Source: Thermomonas flagellata | GTDB lineage: Bacteria > Pseudomonadota > Gammaproteobacteria > Xanthomonadales > Xanthomonadaceae | DNA: 48,152 nucleotides | Assembly: GCF_022419185.1 (NCBI RefSeq) | Contig: NZ_JAJOZK010000014.1 | Coordinates: forward strand, 1 to 48,152 | Direction: 5' to 3' | Part shown: positions 1 through 8,146 of the stretch, piece after piece | How positions within the stretch are numbered: the first letter of the stretch is position 1 | Layout of the letters: every line of letters begins with the position of its first letter | Translations under genes and position numbers: made by a program | The notes under the pieces: generated by a model | What the model saw: only the letters and a program-made list of their open reading frames with translations | What the model was told of the DNA's origin: nothing | Databases searched by the model: none

Positions 1-105
1 ACTGCCAGACGCCCGCACAAGTCACCTGCGCACACTGTCAAAGATCCGAAAGACCAGCCTCAGCGCCGTCTCCCATCCCCTCAGATCGCTTACCGCCCGA
101 GGGAG
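1..105 (-). other. Probable rRNA-operon leader (boxA-like), gene body off the left edge
   Basis: Read on the minus strand this stretch has no credible ORF. It contains GATCTTTGACA (36-46), which resembles the boxA antitermination element of gammaproteobacterial rRNA leaders (consensus TGCTCTTTAACA). It lies about 60 nt downstream of a strong promoter. The rRNA gene itself would start to the left of base 1, so this is inference; a tRNA or other stable-RNA operon would look similar. Confidence 0.5.
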
Positions 106-160
106 CCGCACATCATACAGGACTTTGCAAGAACGTCAACACCCCAGATGCCGGTTTTTT
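104..160 (-). promoter_or_regulatory. Strong sigma70 promoter with UP-like A-tract and GC-rich discriminator
   Basis: On the minus strand: -35 TTGACG (134-139), 16-nt spacer, -10 TATGAT (112-117), predicted start near 104-105. An A6 tract at 155-160 sits where an UP element would, and the bases after the -10 (GTGCGGC) form a GC-rich discriminator of the kind found in stringently controlled stable-RNA promoters. It drives transcription leftward out of the window. Confidence 0.7.
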
Positions 161-178
161 GCGTTCCTTCAGGCGACC

Positions 179-222
179 GTGCCGGCCCGCCGCGAGGGAG
201 GCGCATGATGCCGGGCCGGCAC
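179..222. repeat. Perfect 11-bp inverted repeat
   Basis: GTGCCGGCCCG (179-189) and CGGGCCGGCAC (212-222) are exact reverse complements separated by 22 nt. There is no T-run on either side. It lies between the leftward promoter and the DUF192 gene and could be an insulating terminator or a regulatory structure; function unknown. Confidence 0.5.
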
Positions 223-305
223 CTGCCTGTGAAGTCTTGACCGCTTGACGCGAGTCGTGGCACGCGCGCAAGGTGCGCGGCCATCCCCACCGCCGAATGC
301 CGCCC

Positions 306-755
306 ATGCCGCTGCGCTCCCTGCTCGCCTTCGCCGCCGCCACTCTGCTGTCCGCCTGCGCCGCCGCGCGCGAGCCGTATGTGGAGCTGCAGGGGCACCG
401 CTACACGGTCGAGATCGCGGCCACGGATGCGCAGCGCGCGCAGGGGCTCATGTTCCGCGACGCGCTCGCGCCCGGCCACGGCATGCTGTTCATCCACGAT
501 GCCGAGGAGCCGCAGGCGTACTGGATGAAGAACACCCGGATCCCGCTGGACATCCTGTTCTTCGACGGCCGCCGCCGGCTGGTGACGCAACAGCGCGACG
601 TGCCGCCATGCTCGCTCGGCGATGCCTGCCCGGCGTATCCCAGCAGCGCGCCGGCGCGCTACGTGCTCGAGCTCAATGCCGGCGAGGCCGCGCGCATCGG
701 GCTCAAGGACGGCGCCGAGCTGCGCTTCGGGCCGGGCATCCCGGGCGCGCGCTGA
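306..755 (+). CDS. DUF192 family lipoprotein
   Basis: 149-residue exported protein. The N-terminus is a lipoprotein signal peptide with lipobox LSAC, the Cys at about residue 18. The rest matches the DUF192 (COG1430) fold, with the family hallmarks QRAQGLMFR, HGMLFIHD and YWMKNTRIPLDILF. The family has no established biochemical role. I prefer the start at 306, which gives a normal signal peptide; 297 adds three residues and GTG 273 adds eleven. It stands alone on the plus strand, converging on rubA; its TGA stop lies in the loop of a GC-rich hairpin. Family assignment is secure; function is not known. Confidence 0.88.
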   Translation: MPLRSLLAFAAATLLSACAAAREPYVELQGHRYTVEIAATDAQRAQGLMFRDALAPGHGMLFIHDAEEPQAYWMKNTRIPLDILFFDGRRRLVTQQRDVPPCSLGDACPAYPSSAPARYVLELNAGEAARIGLKDGAELRFGPGIPGAR

Positions 756-764
756 GCGCGCCCG
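742..764. terminator. U-less hairpin between DUF192 and rubA
   Basis: Nine-bp perfect stem, CGGGCGCGC (742-750) with GCGCGCCCG (756-764), loop GCTGA containing the DUF192 stop codon. It sits at the convergent junction with rubA (stop at 771-773) and could serve both genes. No T-tract. Confidence 0.5.
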
Positions 765-770
765 CGCGCC

Positions 771-959
771 TCACACCTCGACCATCTCGAAGTCGTCCTT
801 GGTGACGCCGCAGTCCGGGCAGGTCCAGGTGTCGGGCACGTCCTCCCAGCGGGTGCCGGGCGCGATGCCCTCCTCCGGCAGCCCGCGCGCCTCGTCGTAG
901 ACGAAGCCGCAGACGACGCACATCCACGTGCGGTAGGCAACGGCGGCGGACTGGCTCAT
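771..959 (-). CDS. rubA: Rubredoxin
   Basis: 62-residue single-iron electron carrier of the cytoplasm. Two CxxC knuckles are visible: C14-V-V-C17-G and C47-P-D-C50-G, coordinating one Fe with four Cys, plus the conserved aromatic core (W12, Y21, W45). Length is typical for a single-domain rubredoxin with a short N-terminal extension. The partner reductase or hydroxylase is not in the window. Monocistronic; divergent from thiE. An AT-rich hexamer CATTAT lies only 7 nt upstream of the ATG with no Shine-Dalgarno, so the mRNA may be leaderless. Very confident about the family. Confidence 0.93.
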   Translation of the reverse strand: MSQSAAVAYRTWMCVVCGFVYDEARGLPEEGIAPGTRWEDVPDTWTCPDCGVTKDDFEMVEV

Positions 960-965
960 CGGCGG

Positions 966-972
966 GATAATG
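966..972. promoter_or_regulatory. Possible shared -10 element between rubA and thiE
   Basis: The plus strand reads GATAAT (966-971), 50 nt before the thiE ATG. The minus strand of the same bases reads CATTAT (967-972), 7 nt before the rubA ATG. A near-symmetric -10 of this kind could fire in both directions. No convincing -35 is seen. Confidence 0.4.
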
Positions 973-1021
973 CGGGAAGACGGCCGGATTCTCCCACTGC
1001 CCGCCCCCGGAAGGAAGCGCG

Positions 1022-1651
1022 ATGCCCCCCCTGCTGCGCCGCGGCCTGTACCTGATCACCCCCGACCTCGCCGATCCGGCGCCGCTGCCGGCGCGGGTGG
1101 CGCCGCTGCTGCCGTATGCCGCCGTCCTCCAGCTGCGCCTCAAGCGCGCCGCCGCGGGCGCGGTCGCCGAGGTGGCGCACGCGCTGGCGGCGCAATGCCG
1201 CGCCGCCGGAGTCGCGTTCGTGGTCAACGACGATCCGCACCTGGCCCGCGCGGTGGGTGCCGACGGCGTGCACCTCGGCGAGCACGACGGCGATCTTGCC
1301 TCCGCGCGCACGCTGCTCGGCCAAGCCGCGCTGATCGGGGTGTCCTGCTACGACGATCTGGCGCGCGCACAGCGGCTGGCCGATGAGGGCGCGGACTACC
1401 TCGCCTTCGGCGCATTCCATCCGTCCCCCACTAAACCGCAGGCCCGCCGCGCCACGCCCGCCCTGCTCGCCGCCGCGGCCGCGCTCGGGCGCCCACGCGT
1501 GGCGATCGGCGGGATCACCCCGCACAATGGCCGCGCGCTGGTGGCGGCCGGCGCCGATCTGCTGGCGGTGATCAGCGGGGTGTTCGACGCCGACGACCCC
1601 GTGGCCGCCTGCCGCGCCTACCTGACCTGCTTCGACGAGCCGACCGCATGA
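1022..1651 (+). CDS. thiE: Thiamine-phosphate synthase
   Basis: 209 residues. Joins HMP-pyrophosphate and the thiazole phosphate to give thiamine phosphate, in the cytoplasm. TIM-barrel family signatures are present: QLRLK near residue 40, [41 protein letters not shown] and the C-terminal phosphate-binding AIGGIT. A good Shine-Dalgarno (GGAAGGAAG) lies before the ATG. First gene of a tight operon with hemL, an ion channel gene and a cystathionine gamma-synthase gene; its stop overlaps the hemL start (ATGA). No TPP riboswitch is recognisable in the short 62-nt gap to rubA. Confidence 0.93.
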   Translation: MPPLLRRGLYLITPDLADPAPLPARVAPLLPYAAVLQLRLKRAAAGAVAEVAHALAAQCRAAGVAFVVNDDPHLARAVGADGVHLGEHDGDLASARTLLGQAALIGVSCYDDLARAQRLADEGADYLAFGAFHPSPTKPQARRATPALLAAAAALGRPRVAIGGITPHNGRALVAAGADLLAVISGVFDADDPVAACRAYLTCFDEPTA

Positions 1652-2931
1652 AGACCGACCATTCGCACGCCCTGTTCACCCGCGCCCAGGCGCTGATCCC
1701 CGGCGGCGTCAACTCGCCGGTGCGCGCCTTCAAGTCGGTCGGCGGCGAGCCGTTCTTCGTGCAGCGCGCGGAGGGGCCGTACCTGTTCGACGTGGACGGC
1801 AACCGCTACATCGACTACGTCGGCTCGTGGGGCCCGATGATCGCCGGCCACAACCACCCGAAGGTGCTGGAGGCGGTCATCGCCACCGCGCGCGACGGCC
1901 TGTCCTTCGGCACCCCGAATCCGCTCGAGGTGACGATGGCCGAGACCATCACCCGGCTGGTGCCCAGCTGCGAGATGGTGCGTATGGTCAATTCCGGCAC
2001 CGAGGCTACGCTGTCGGCGATCCGGCTGGCGCGCGGCGCCACCGGCCGCAGCCGGATCGTCAAGTTCGAGGGCTGCTACCACGGCCACGGCGATTCCTTC
2101 CTGGTGCAGGCCGGCAGCGGTGCGCTCACGCTCGGGGTACCGACCTCGCCCGGGGTGCCGACGGCACTGGCCGACCTCACCCTGACCTTGCCCTACAACG
2201 ACTTCGAGGCGGCCGCCGCGCTGTTCGCCGAGCGCGGCGAGGAGATCGCCGCGGTGATCGTGGAACCGGTGGTCGGCAATGCCAACTGCATCCCCCCACG
2301 CCCGGGCTACCTGCAGCATCTGCGCGAACTGTGCAGCCGCCACGGCGCGCTGCTGATCTTCGACGAAGTGATGACCGGCTTCCGGGTCGCGCTGGGCGGC
2401 GCGCAGGCGCGCTACGGCGTGGTGCCGGACCTGACCACCTTCGGCAAGATCATCGGCGGCGGGATGCCAGTCGGCGCCTACGGCGGGCGCGCCGCGCTGA
2501 TGCGGCAGATCGCGCCGAGCGGGCCGATCTACCAGGCCGGCACCCTGAGCGGCAATCCGGTGGCGATGGCCGCGGGGCTGGCGATGCTGGAGCTGGTGCA
2601 GGCGCCCGGGTTCTACGAGACGCTGGAGGCGCGCACGCAGGCGCTGTGCGACGGGCTTCAGGCGCTCGCGCGCGAGGCCGGCGTCGCGTTCAGCTGCAAC
2701 CGGGTCGGCAGCATGTTCGGCCTGTTCTTCAGCGCCGAGAAGGTGGAGACCTACGCCCAGGCCACCGCCTGCGACGTGGCGATGTTCCGGCGCTTCTTCC
2801 ACGCCATGCGCGAGCGCGGGGTGTACCTCGCGCCGTCGGCGTTCGAGGCCGGCTTCGTCTCGATCGCGCACGACGAGGCGGTGATCGCGGCCACCCTCGA
2901 GGCCGCGCGCGGCGCGTTCGCGGCCTGCTGA
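1648..2931 (+). CDS. hemL: Glutamate-1-semialdehyde 2,1-aminomutase
   Basis: 427 residues, the full family length. PLP enzyme of the C5 heme pathway that converts glutamate-1-semialdehyde into 5-aminolevulinate. Class III aminotransferase landmarks: [15 protein letters not shown] at the N-terminus, the MVNSGTEA loop, [10 protein letters not shown], the [10 protein letters not shown] stretch with the PLP-contacting Asp, and the Schiff-base lysine K267 in [18 protein letters not shown], diagnostic of HemL. Starts inside the thiE stop codon, so the two are translationally coupled. The thiE-hemL pairing places two cofactor pathways in one transcript. Confidence 0.97.
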   Translation: MKTDHSHALFTRAQALIPGGVNSPVRAFKSVGGEPFFVQRAEGPYLFDVDGNRYIDYVGSWGPMIAGHNHPKVLEAVIATARDGLSFGTPNPLEVTMAETITRLVPSCEMVRMVNSGTEATLSAIRLARGATGRSRIVKFEGCYHGHGDSFLVQAGSGALTLGVPTSPGVPTALADLTLTLPYNDFEAAAALFAERGEEIAAVIVEPVVGNANCIPPRPGYLQHLRELCSRHGALLIFDEVMTGFRVALGGAQARYGVVPDLTTFGKIIGGGMPVGAYGGRAALMRQIAPSGPIYQAGTLSGNPVAMAAGLAMLELVQAPGFYETLEARTQALCDGLQALAREAGVAFSCNRVGSMFGLFFSAEKVETYAQATACDVAMFRRFFHAMRERGVYLAPSAFEAGFVSIAHDEAVIAATLEAARGAFAAC

Positions 2932-2932
2932 C

Positions 2933-3820
2933 ATGGCCGGCCCGGCGCGCCGCGAGGGGGAGCCGCGCAGCCTGTTCGAGCGCGAGCACTGGCCGGCCAG
3001 CACCGCGGGCCTGCGCTACCGCCTGTACCGGGTGATCTTCCACCACGACAGTCCGGCCGAGCGCAACTTCGACCTGTGGCTGATCGCCGCGATCCTGGCC
3101 AGCGTGCTGGTGGTGATCCTGGACAGCGTGCCGTCCCTGCGCGCGCGCTGGCACCTGGTGCTGTATGCGGCGGAGTGGCTGTTCACCGGCCTGTTCACCC
3201 TGGAGTACCTGGTGCGGCTGTGGGTGGTGCGCAACCGGCTGCGCTATGCGCTGAGCTTCTACGGGCTGATCGACCTGCTGGCGATCCTGCCGACCTACCT
3301 GTCGCTGCTGTTCCCCACCAGCACCTCGCTCACGGTGGTGCGGGCGCTGCGCCTGCTGCGCATCTTCCGGGTGCTGAAGCTGGTGGAGTACTCCAGCGAG
3401 GCCGGGGTGCTGCTACAGGCGCTGTGGCGCAGCCGGCGCAAGATCCTGGTGTTCCTGGCCGCGGTGCTGACCGTGGTGGTGGTGTTCGCCGCGCTGATGT
3501 ACCTGGTGGAAGGCCCGGCCAACGGCTTCACCAGCATCCCCACCGCGATGTACTGGGCGGTGGTGACGATGGCCACGGTCGGCTTCGGCGACATCGCCCC
3601 GCACACGCCGCTCGGGCGCTTCATCACCTCGGTGCTGATCCTGATCGGCTACAGCATCATCGCGGTGCCGACCGGCATCTACACCGCGGAGCTGGCGCGC
3701 AGCCTGCAGCCGCGGCGGATGCGCGTGCGCTGCCCGCAGTGCGGCCTGCCCGAGCACGAAGCCGATGCCTGGCACTGCCGCAAGTGCGGCCACGCCCTTC
3801 CCTCCAGCGACAGCGAGTGA
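2933..3820 (+). CDS. Voltage-gated potassium-type ion channel with C-terminal zinc ribbon
   Basis: 295-residue inner-membrane protein with six predicted membrane segments. The S4 segment (about 136-148) carries Arg/Lys at every third position (RALRLLRIFRVLK), the pore helix runs from about 203, and the selectivity filter TVGFGD is at 215-220, so K+ selectivity is likely. After S6 a short tail carries two CxxC pairs (C267/C270 and C282/C285) that look like a zinc ribbon, an unusual appendage for a Kv-type subunit. It starts just after the hemL stop (TGACATG) and is followed 7 nt later by metB. No link to heme or thiamine metabolism is apparent. Confidence 0.88.
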   Translation: MAGPARREGEPRSLFEREHWPASTAGLRYRLYRVIFHHDSPAERNFDLWLIAAILASVLVVILDSVPSLRARWHLVLYAAEWLFTGLFTLEYLVRLWVVRNRLRYALSFYGLIDLLAILPTYLSLLFPTSTSLTVVRALRLLRIFRVLKLVEYSSEAGVLLQALWRSRRKILVFLAAVLTVVVVFAALMYLVEGPANGFTSIPTAMYWAVVTMATVGFGDIAPHTPLGRFITSVLILIGYSIIAVPTGIYTAELARSLQPRRMRVRCPQCGLPEHEADAWHCRKCGHALPSSDSE

Positions 3821-3827
3821 GACCCCC

Positions 3828-4967
3828 ATGCACGATGCGCATCCCCTGACCGTGGCCGTGCACGCCGGCCAGGCGCCCGACCCCGCGACCGGCGCGGTCG
3901 CCCCGCCCATCCACCTGGCCACTACCTTCCGCCACGGCCCCGCCGGCGAGCGCCTGGCCGGCTACGAGTACCAGCGCGAGGGAAACCCCACCAACGACCG
4001 CCTGCGCGAGGCGCTGGCCGCGCTGGAAGGCGGCGCCACCGCACTGACCTTCGCCTCCGGCATGGCGGCGATGACCACCCTGCTGGAGTCGCTGCCGGCG
4101 GGCAGCCGCGTGCTGTTCCCGGACGACTGCTACAGCGGCCTGCGCATGCTGTTCACTGAGTTCCTGCCCGCGCGCGGCCTGCGCGTCGAGACGGTGGACA
4201 TGGGCGACCTCGACGCCGTGCGCGCGGCCTGCGCGGCGCCGCTGGCGCTGCTGTGGATCGAGACCCCGTCCAACCCGCTGCTGAAGGTCAGCGACATCGC
4301 CGCGCTCGCCGCCCTCGGCCACGCCGCCGGCGCACGGGTGGTGGTGGACAACACCTTCGCCACGCCGCTGCTGCAACGCCCGCTGGCGCTGGGCGCGGAC
4401 ATCGTGATGCATTCGACCACCAAGTATTTCGGCGGCCACAGCGACGTGCTGGGCGGCGCGCTGGTGTTCGCGCGCGACGACGACTTCGCGCGCCAGGTGG
4501 CGCACCGGCTGCACGTCACCGGCGCGGTGCTGGCGCCGTTCAGCGCCTGGCTGATCCTGCGCGGCTGCCGTTCGCTGGGTGCGCGCATGGCCATGCACTG
4601 CGCGAACGCGCGCGCGCTGGCGCAGTTCCTCGCCGGCCATCCGGCGGTGGCGCGGGTGCACTGGCCCGGCCTGCCCGCGCATCCGGGGCATGCGGTGGCG
4701 GCCGCGCAAATGCACGACTTCGGCGCGATGCTGAGCGTGCAGCTGCGCGGAGGGCGCGCGGCCGCGCTGGCGGTGGCCGGCCAGCTGCGGGTGTTCACCA
4801 ACGCCACCTCGCTGGGCGGGTGCGAGTCGCTGGTGGAACACCGCGCCTCGGTGGAAGGCGCGCACCCGCGTTCGCCGCAGGACCTGCTGCGCGTCTCGGT
4901 GGGGCTGGAGGACGCCCGCGACCTGGTGGCGGACTTCGCGCAGGCGCTGGACGCGCTGCCGGCCTAG
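3828..4967 (+). CDS. metB: Cystathionine gamma-synthase (PLP Cys/Met metabolism family)
   Basis: 379 residues. PLP-dependent trans-sulfuration enzyme, most likely joining cysteine and an activated homoserine into cystathionine. Visible: [24 protein letters not shown], the cofactor-stacking ASGMAAM region, the WIETPSNP motif, the conserved VVDNTFATP, and the Schiff-base lysine K199 in [12 protein letters not shown]. The ATG at 3828 follows the channel stop by 7 nt. Gamma-synthase versus gamma- or beta-lyase cannot be settled from motifs alone; length and the SLGGCESL motif favour MetB. The stop TAG overlaps the stop of the convergent sensor kinase within GGCCTAGGCC. Confidence 0.85.
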   Translation: MHDAHPLTVAVHAGQAPDPATGAVAPPIHLATTFRHGPAGERLAGYEYQREGNPTNDRLREALAALEGGATALTFASGMAAMTTLLESLPAGSRVLFPDDCYSGLRMLFTEFLPARGLRVETVDMGDLDAVRAACAAPLALLWIETPSNPLLKVSDIAALAALGHAAGARVVVDNTFATPLLQRPLALGADIVMHSTTKYFGGHSDVLGGALVFARDDDFARQVAHRLHVTGAVLAPFSAWLILRGCRSLGARMAMHCANARALAQFLAGHPAVARVHWPGLPAHPGHAVAAAQMHDFGAMLSVQLRGGRAAALAVAGQLRVFTNATSLGGCESLVEHRASVEGAHPRSPQDLLRVSVGLEDARDLVADFAQALDALPA

Positions 4968-4970
4968 GCC
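4961..4970. terminator. Palindrome shared by convergent stop codons of metB and the sensor kinase
   Basis: GGCCTAGGCC is a perfect palindrome whose centre CTAG supplies the metB TAG (4965-4967) and, on the minus strand, the kinase TAG (4964-4966). Flanking CGCTGC (4954-4959) and GCAGCG (4980-4985) can extend a stem. No T-tract, so termination function is inferred. Confidence 0.35.
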
Positions 4971-5995
4971 TGCGCCGCCGCAGCGTCGGCGGCGAACCAG
5001 AGCACGGCGCGGGTGCCGCGCCCGGGCGCACTGTCGAGCACGAGCCGCCAGCCGCAGCGCTGCGCGAGGCGGTGCGCGATCGCCAACCCCAGCCCGGGAC
5101 CGGCATCGCCATCGGCGCCGCGCCGGAACGGCTCGCACGCGCGCGCCAGCAGCGCCGCGTCCATGCCGCTGCCGGTATCGGCGATCTCCAGCCGGTCCGC
5201 ATGCAGCTGCAGCGCGATCCGGCCCTGCGCGGTGTAGCGCGCGGCGTTGTCGAGCAGTTTGTCGAGGATCACCGCCAGCGCGCGCGGCGAGGCGTGCAGC
5301 TGCGGCGCGGCGTGGTACTCCGCCGCCAGCGTCAGCGGACGCCCTTCGAGCTCGGGGCGCAGCCGCGCCAGCGCCGCCTCGACCACCGCGCGCACGGCGA
5401 CATCCTGGGCCTCGGCCACCACGGCCTCGTCGCGCGCCAGCAGCAGCAGCGCGTCCACCAGGTCGTGCATGGCGGTGCCCGCGGCCTGGATGCGCTCCAC
5501 CTGCCGGCGTGCGCGCGGCGGCAGGTCGGGCTCGCCCTCCAGCAGGTCGGCGGCGATTCGGATGACCGTGAGCGGGGTGCGCAGCTCGTGGCTGGCGGCG
5601 CGGGTGAAGTCGCGCTCGCGCAGCAGGCAGTCCTCCATCCGCTGGCCGAGGCCGTGCAGCGCATCGGCCAGCCGCCGCGGCTCGGCCGGCAGGTCGGCGG
5701 GAATGCGCGCCGGCGCGAACGCCTGCGGATCGGGCCGGCGCGGATCCCAGCGCAGGACCTCGCCGAGGATCCAGTCCACCGGCGCCAGGGTGCGCCGGGT
5801 GGCGCGCCAGGCCAGCCAGGTCGCGCCCGCGATCGCGGCCAGCGCGATCAGGATGGTGGCCAGCGCTGGCAGCGCCAGCGGCATCAGCTCCCCGCCGAGC
5901 GCGGCCAGCACCAGCATGCACAGCAGCACCACCAGGCTGACGATCGCCACCTGGAGCAGGAACACCAGCCGGATCTGGCGCCAGGAATAGCCCAT
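4964..5995 (-). CDS. Two-component sensor histidine kinase (intramembrane-sensing type)
   Basis: 343-residue inner-membrane kinase. Two membrane helices (about 10-32 and 39-62) are joined by only a handful of residues, so there is no periplasmic sensor domain, as in intramembrane-sensing kinases. HisKA with H136 in SHELRTPLTVIR follows, then HATPase_c with the N box LLDNAARYT, G1 DTGSGMD and the G2-like GPGLGLAI. Start is 21 nt after the stop of the response regulator gene, in one operon. The signal is unknown; the position next to an Mpo1-like gene does not identify it. Confidence 0.88.
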   Translation of the reverse strand: MGYSWRQIRLVFLLQVAIVSLVVLLCMLVLAALGGELMPLALPALATILIALAAIAGATWLAWRATRRTLAPVDWILGEVLRWDPRRPDPQAFAPARIPADLPAEPRRLADALHGLGQRMEDCLLRERDFTRAASHELRTPLTVIRIAADLLEGEPDLPPRARRQVERIQAAGTAMHDLVDALLLLARDEAVVAEAQDVAVRAVVEAALARLRPELEGRPLTLAAEYHAAPQLHASPRALAVILDKLLDNAARYTAQGRIALQLHADRLEIADTGSGMDAALLARACEPFRRGADGDAGPGLGLAIAHRLAQRCGWRLVLDSAPGRGTRAVLWFAADAAAAQA

Positions 5996-6016
5996 GCGCG
6001 CCCCGCGCGGGCCGCC

Positions 6017-6727
6017 TCAGCCCGGCTGCGCCGACAAGTCCGCGATCCGGTAGCCGGCGCTCTGCACGGTGTGCAGCAAGGGCTTGTCGAAGGGCTTGTC
6101 GATCACCTTGCGCAGGTTGTAGAGGTGGCTGCGCAGGGTGTCCGAGTCGGGCAGGCCGTTGCCCCAGATCTCGCGCTCGATCTCCTGGCGGCTGACGACA
6201 CGCGGGGACTCGCGCATCAGGATGGTCAGCAGGCGCAGCCCGATCGGCGAGAGCTGCAGTTCGGTGCCGGCGCGGCTGACCCGCAGCGCGGCCGGATCCA
6301 GCACCAGGTCGGCCACCCGCAGGATCTCGCCGCCGACCTGGCGGCGTTCGCGCCGGATCAGCGCGCGCAGGCGCGCCTCCAACTCCTGGATCGCGAACGG
6401 CTTGGTCAGGTAGTCGTCGGCCCCGGTGGTGAGGCCGTCGAGCTTCTCCTCGAGGGTGTCGCGCGCGGTCAGCATCAGGATCGGCGTGGCCTTGCGCGCC
6501 TCCTGGCGCAGGCGGCGGCAGACCTCCATGCCGTCCAGCCGCGGCAGCATCAGGTCGAGCACGATCACGTCGTAGGTGTTCTCGCAGGCGAGCCGATAGC
6601 CGTCCATGCCGTCGCCGGCGTAGTCCACCTCGAAGCCGCGGCTCTCCAGGTACTCGCCGACCATCTCCGAGATGTTGCGGTTGTCCTCGACGATGAGGAC
6701 CAGGCCGGCCTGTTCGTGTGCGCGCAT
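6017..6727 (-). CDS. OmpR/PhoB-family response regulator
   Basis: 236 residues. Receiver domain with acidic pocket E14/D15, phosphoacceptor D58 in VIVLDLMLPRLDG and the conserved K in DDYLTKPF. The C-terminal winged helix (about 133-230) has typical features: LQLSPIGLRLLTIL, the recognition-helix region DSDTLRSHLYNLRKVID and a final GYRI hairpin. A DNA-binding transcription factor phosphorylated by the downstream kinase. I chose ATG 6727 because the receiver starts directly after it; the frame stays open 89 codons further but without a receiver-like extension. Target genes are unknown. Confidence 0.92.
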   Translation of the reverse strand: MRAHEQAGLVLIVEDNRNISEMVGEYLESRGFEVDYAGDGMDGYRLACENTYDVIVLDLMLPRLDGMEVCRRLRQEARKATPILMLTARDTLEEKLDGLTTGADDYLTKPFAIQELEARLRALIRRERRQVGGEILRVADLVLDPAALRVSRAGTELQLSPIGLRLLTILMRESPRVVSRQEIEREIWGNGLPDSDTLRSHLYNLRKVIDKPFDKPLLHTVQSAGYRIADLSAQPG

Positions 6728-6797
6728 GGACTCCGTTTCCGAATCGTGGCAACCGCGGCAGGATTCCCAGCGCCGGGTGGATGCGGCGTGAAAGCGC

Positions 6798-6815
6798 GCG
6801 GGCGGTGCCGCCCGC
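6798..6815 (-). terminator. Hairpin downstream of the Mpo1-like gene
   Basis: GCGGGCG (6798-6804) and CGCCCGC (6809-6815) pair around a 4-nt loop. On the minus strand the stem is followed closely by CTTTC, a short T-run, so this could terminate the mpo1-like transcript before the response regulator gene. Confidence 0.45.
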
Positions 6816-6831
6816 CGCGCCGGGAACGCGG

Positions 6832-7143
6832 TCAGAAGGGGATCTTGCCGGTCAGGATGTCCTTGAACATCACCCAGTCGCCGGCGAACGAATAGAACGG
6901 ATGGCGGAAGGTGGCCGGGCGGTTCTTCTCGAAGAAGAAATGCCCGATCCAGGCCAGGGCATAGCCGGACACCAGCGCCGCCAGCAGCCACCACGGATTG
7001 CCGCGCAGCAGCGCCAGCAGCAGGAAGCCGAGCGCCAGGCTGCTGCCGGCGAAATGCAGGCGCCGGCAGGTGCGGTCGCGGTGCTCGCCCAGGTAGAACG
7101 GGTAGAACTCGCGGAAGCTGGAGAAATGCGTGGCGTCGCCCAT
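6832..7143 (-). CDS. Mpo1-like (DUF962) small membrane protein
   Basis: 103 residues. Matches the DUF962/Mpo1 family, whose yeast member is an Fe(II)-dependent dioxygenase acting on 2-hydroxy fatty acids. Conserved histidines are in place: H21, H30, H68 and H81, in YLGEHRD, RRLHFAG, WIGHFFFEKNRPATFRHP. Two membrane helices lie at about 31-47 and 50-70. The ATG at 7143 has an AGGAG ribosome site. It lies 133 nt after mazG on the same strand. Iron-dependent lipid oxidation is plausible from the His set but unproven for bacterial members. Confidence 0.8.
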   Translation of the reverse strand: MGDATHFSSFREFYPFYLGEHRDRTCRRLHFAGSSLALGFLLLALLRGNPWWLLAALVSGYALAWIGHFFFEKNRPATFRHPFYSFAGDWVMFKDILTGKIPF

Positions 7144-7173
7144 GGCGAGGACTCCTCTGGACTGTATGCGGGA

Positions 7174-7262
7174 CGGGGCCAGCACGCGGCCCCGCGGGAT
7201 CGGCAGCGGGTCGCCTGCGGCCTCACACGCATCGCCCGTGCGTGGCTCGACGGGCTCGCCAC
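7174..7262. repeat. Cluster of intergenic inverted repeats between mazG and the Mpo1-like gene
   Basis: Three hairpins in series: CGGGGCC/GGCCCCG (7174-7180, 7188-7194), CACGCA/TGCGTG (7226-7231, 7239-7244) and GTGGC/GCCAC (7242-7246, 7258-7262). The last one resembles the short palindromic REP-like elements scattered in Xanthomonadaceae genomes, but no second copy is visible here. The first may be the mazG operon terminator. Confidence 0.4.
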
Positions 7263-7276
7263 GATCGGGACGCGCG

Positions 7277-8146
7277 TCAGCCGGCCTCCTGCGCCTGCGC
7301 CGGGAGGCCCGGCCCGCCGGCCTTCTCGGCGGCCTTCGCCTGCTCCCAGTAGCGATCCTGCGCCGCCAGCGGCTGGCCGGCAAGCCCGCCGTCGGCGGCG
7401 GCCAGCGCCTCCATCGCGCGGAAGCGCCGCTCGAACTTGGCGTTCGCGCGGCGCAGGGCGGCGCCGGCATCGATCCCGGCATGCCGGGTGAGGTTGAGGC
7501 AGACGAACAGCAGGTCGCCCAGTTCGTCCTCCAGGCGGTCGCGCGCGGCGGCATCGTCCGGATCGTCCGCGACCGCGGCGAACTCCGCGCGCACCTCCTC
7601 GATCTCCTCGTGCAGCTTTGCGATCACCGGCGCCGGGCCGGGCCAGTCGAAGCCGACCTTGGCCGCCTTCTGCTGCAATTTCACCGCGCGCAGCCATTCC
7701 GGCAGCCCACGCGAAACGCCGGCCAGCGCCGAGGGATCCGTCTCCCCCCTGGCCGCGCGCTCGGCGCGCTTGATCGCCTCCCAGCCTTGCAGCACCGCAC
7801 CCGGCTCGCCGGCCTGCGCGGTACCGAACACGTGCGGGTGCCGGCGCACCATCTTGTCGCAGATCGCCGCCACCACGTCCGCGAAGGCGAACGCGCCGGC
7901 TTCCTCGGCCATGCGCGCATGGAACACCACCTGCAGCAGCAGATCGCCCAACTCGTCCTTCAGGTCGTGCAGGTCGCCGCGGTCGATCGCATCGGCGACC
8001 TCGTAGGCCTCCTCGAGGGTGTACGGCGCGATGCTGGCGAAGGTCTGCGCGAGGTCCCACGGGCAGCCGCCGTCGGGGTCGCGCAGGCGCGCCATGATCG
8101 CCAGCAGAGTGCGGATGTCGCGCGGGTCGCCGGGGGCGTCGGTCAT
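7277..8146 (-). CDS. mazG: Nucleoside triphosphate pyrophosphohydrolase MazG
   Basis: 289 residues, the two-domain form as in E. coli. Hydrolyses (d)NTPs to NMP and PPi, cleaning non-canonical nucleotides and influencing (p)ppGpp-linked survival. Each half carries the all-alpha NTP-PPase metal motif: EEAYEVADAID with DELGDLLLQVVFHARM in the first, EEIEEVRAEFA with EDELGDLLFVCLNL in the second. DPDGGCPWDLAQT at the N-terminus is also diagnostic. ATG 8146 overlaps the cysQ stop (ATGA). Third gene of the nudE-cysQ-mazG hydrolase operon. Confidence 0.95.
   Translation of the reverse strand: MTDAPGDPRDIRTLLAIMARLRDPDGGCPWDLAQTFASIAPYTLEEAYEVADAIDRGDLHDLKDELGDLLLQVVFHARMAEEAGAFAFADVVAAICDKMVRRHPHVFGTAQAGEPGAVLQGWEAIKRAERAARGETDPSALAGVSRGLPEWLRAVKLQQKAAKVGFDWPGPAPVIAKLHEEIEEVRAEFAAVADDPDDAAARDRLEDELGDLLFVCLNLTRHAGIDAGAALRRANAKFERRFRAMEALAAADGGLAGQPLAAQDRYWEQAKAAEKAGGPGLPAQAQEAG

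Noticed and set aside
90-590. Open frame on the minus strand across the left promoter region
   Set aside because: It covers the promoter and the antisense of the DUF192 gene; Arg/Gly-rich, no ribosome site, no recognisable domain.
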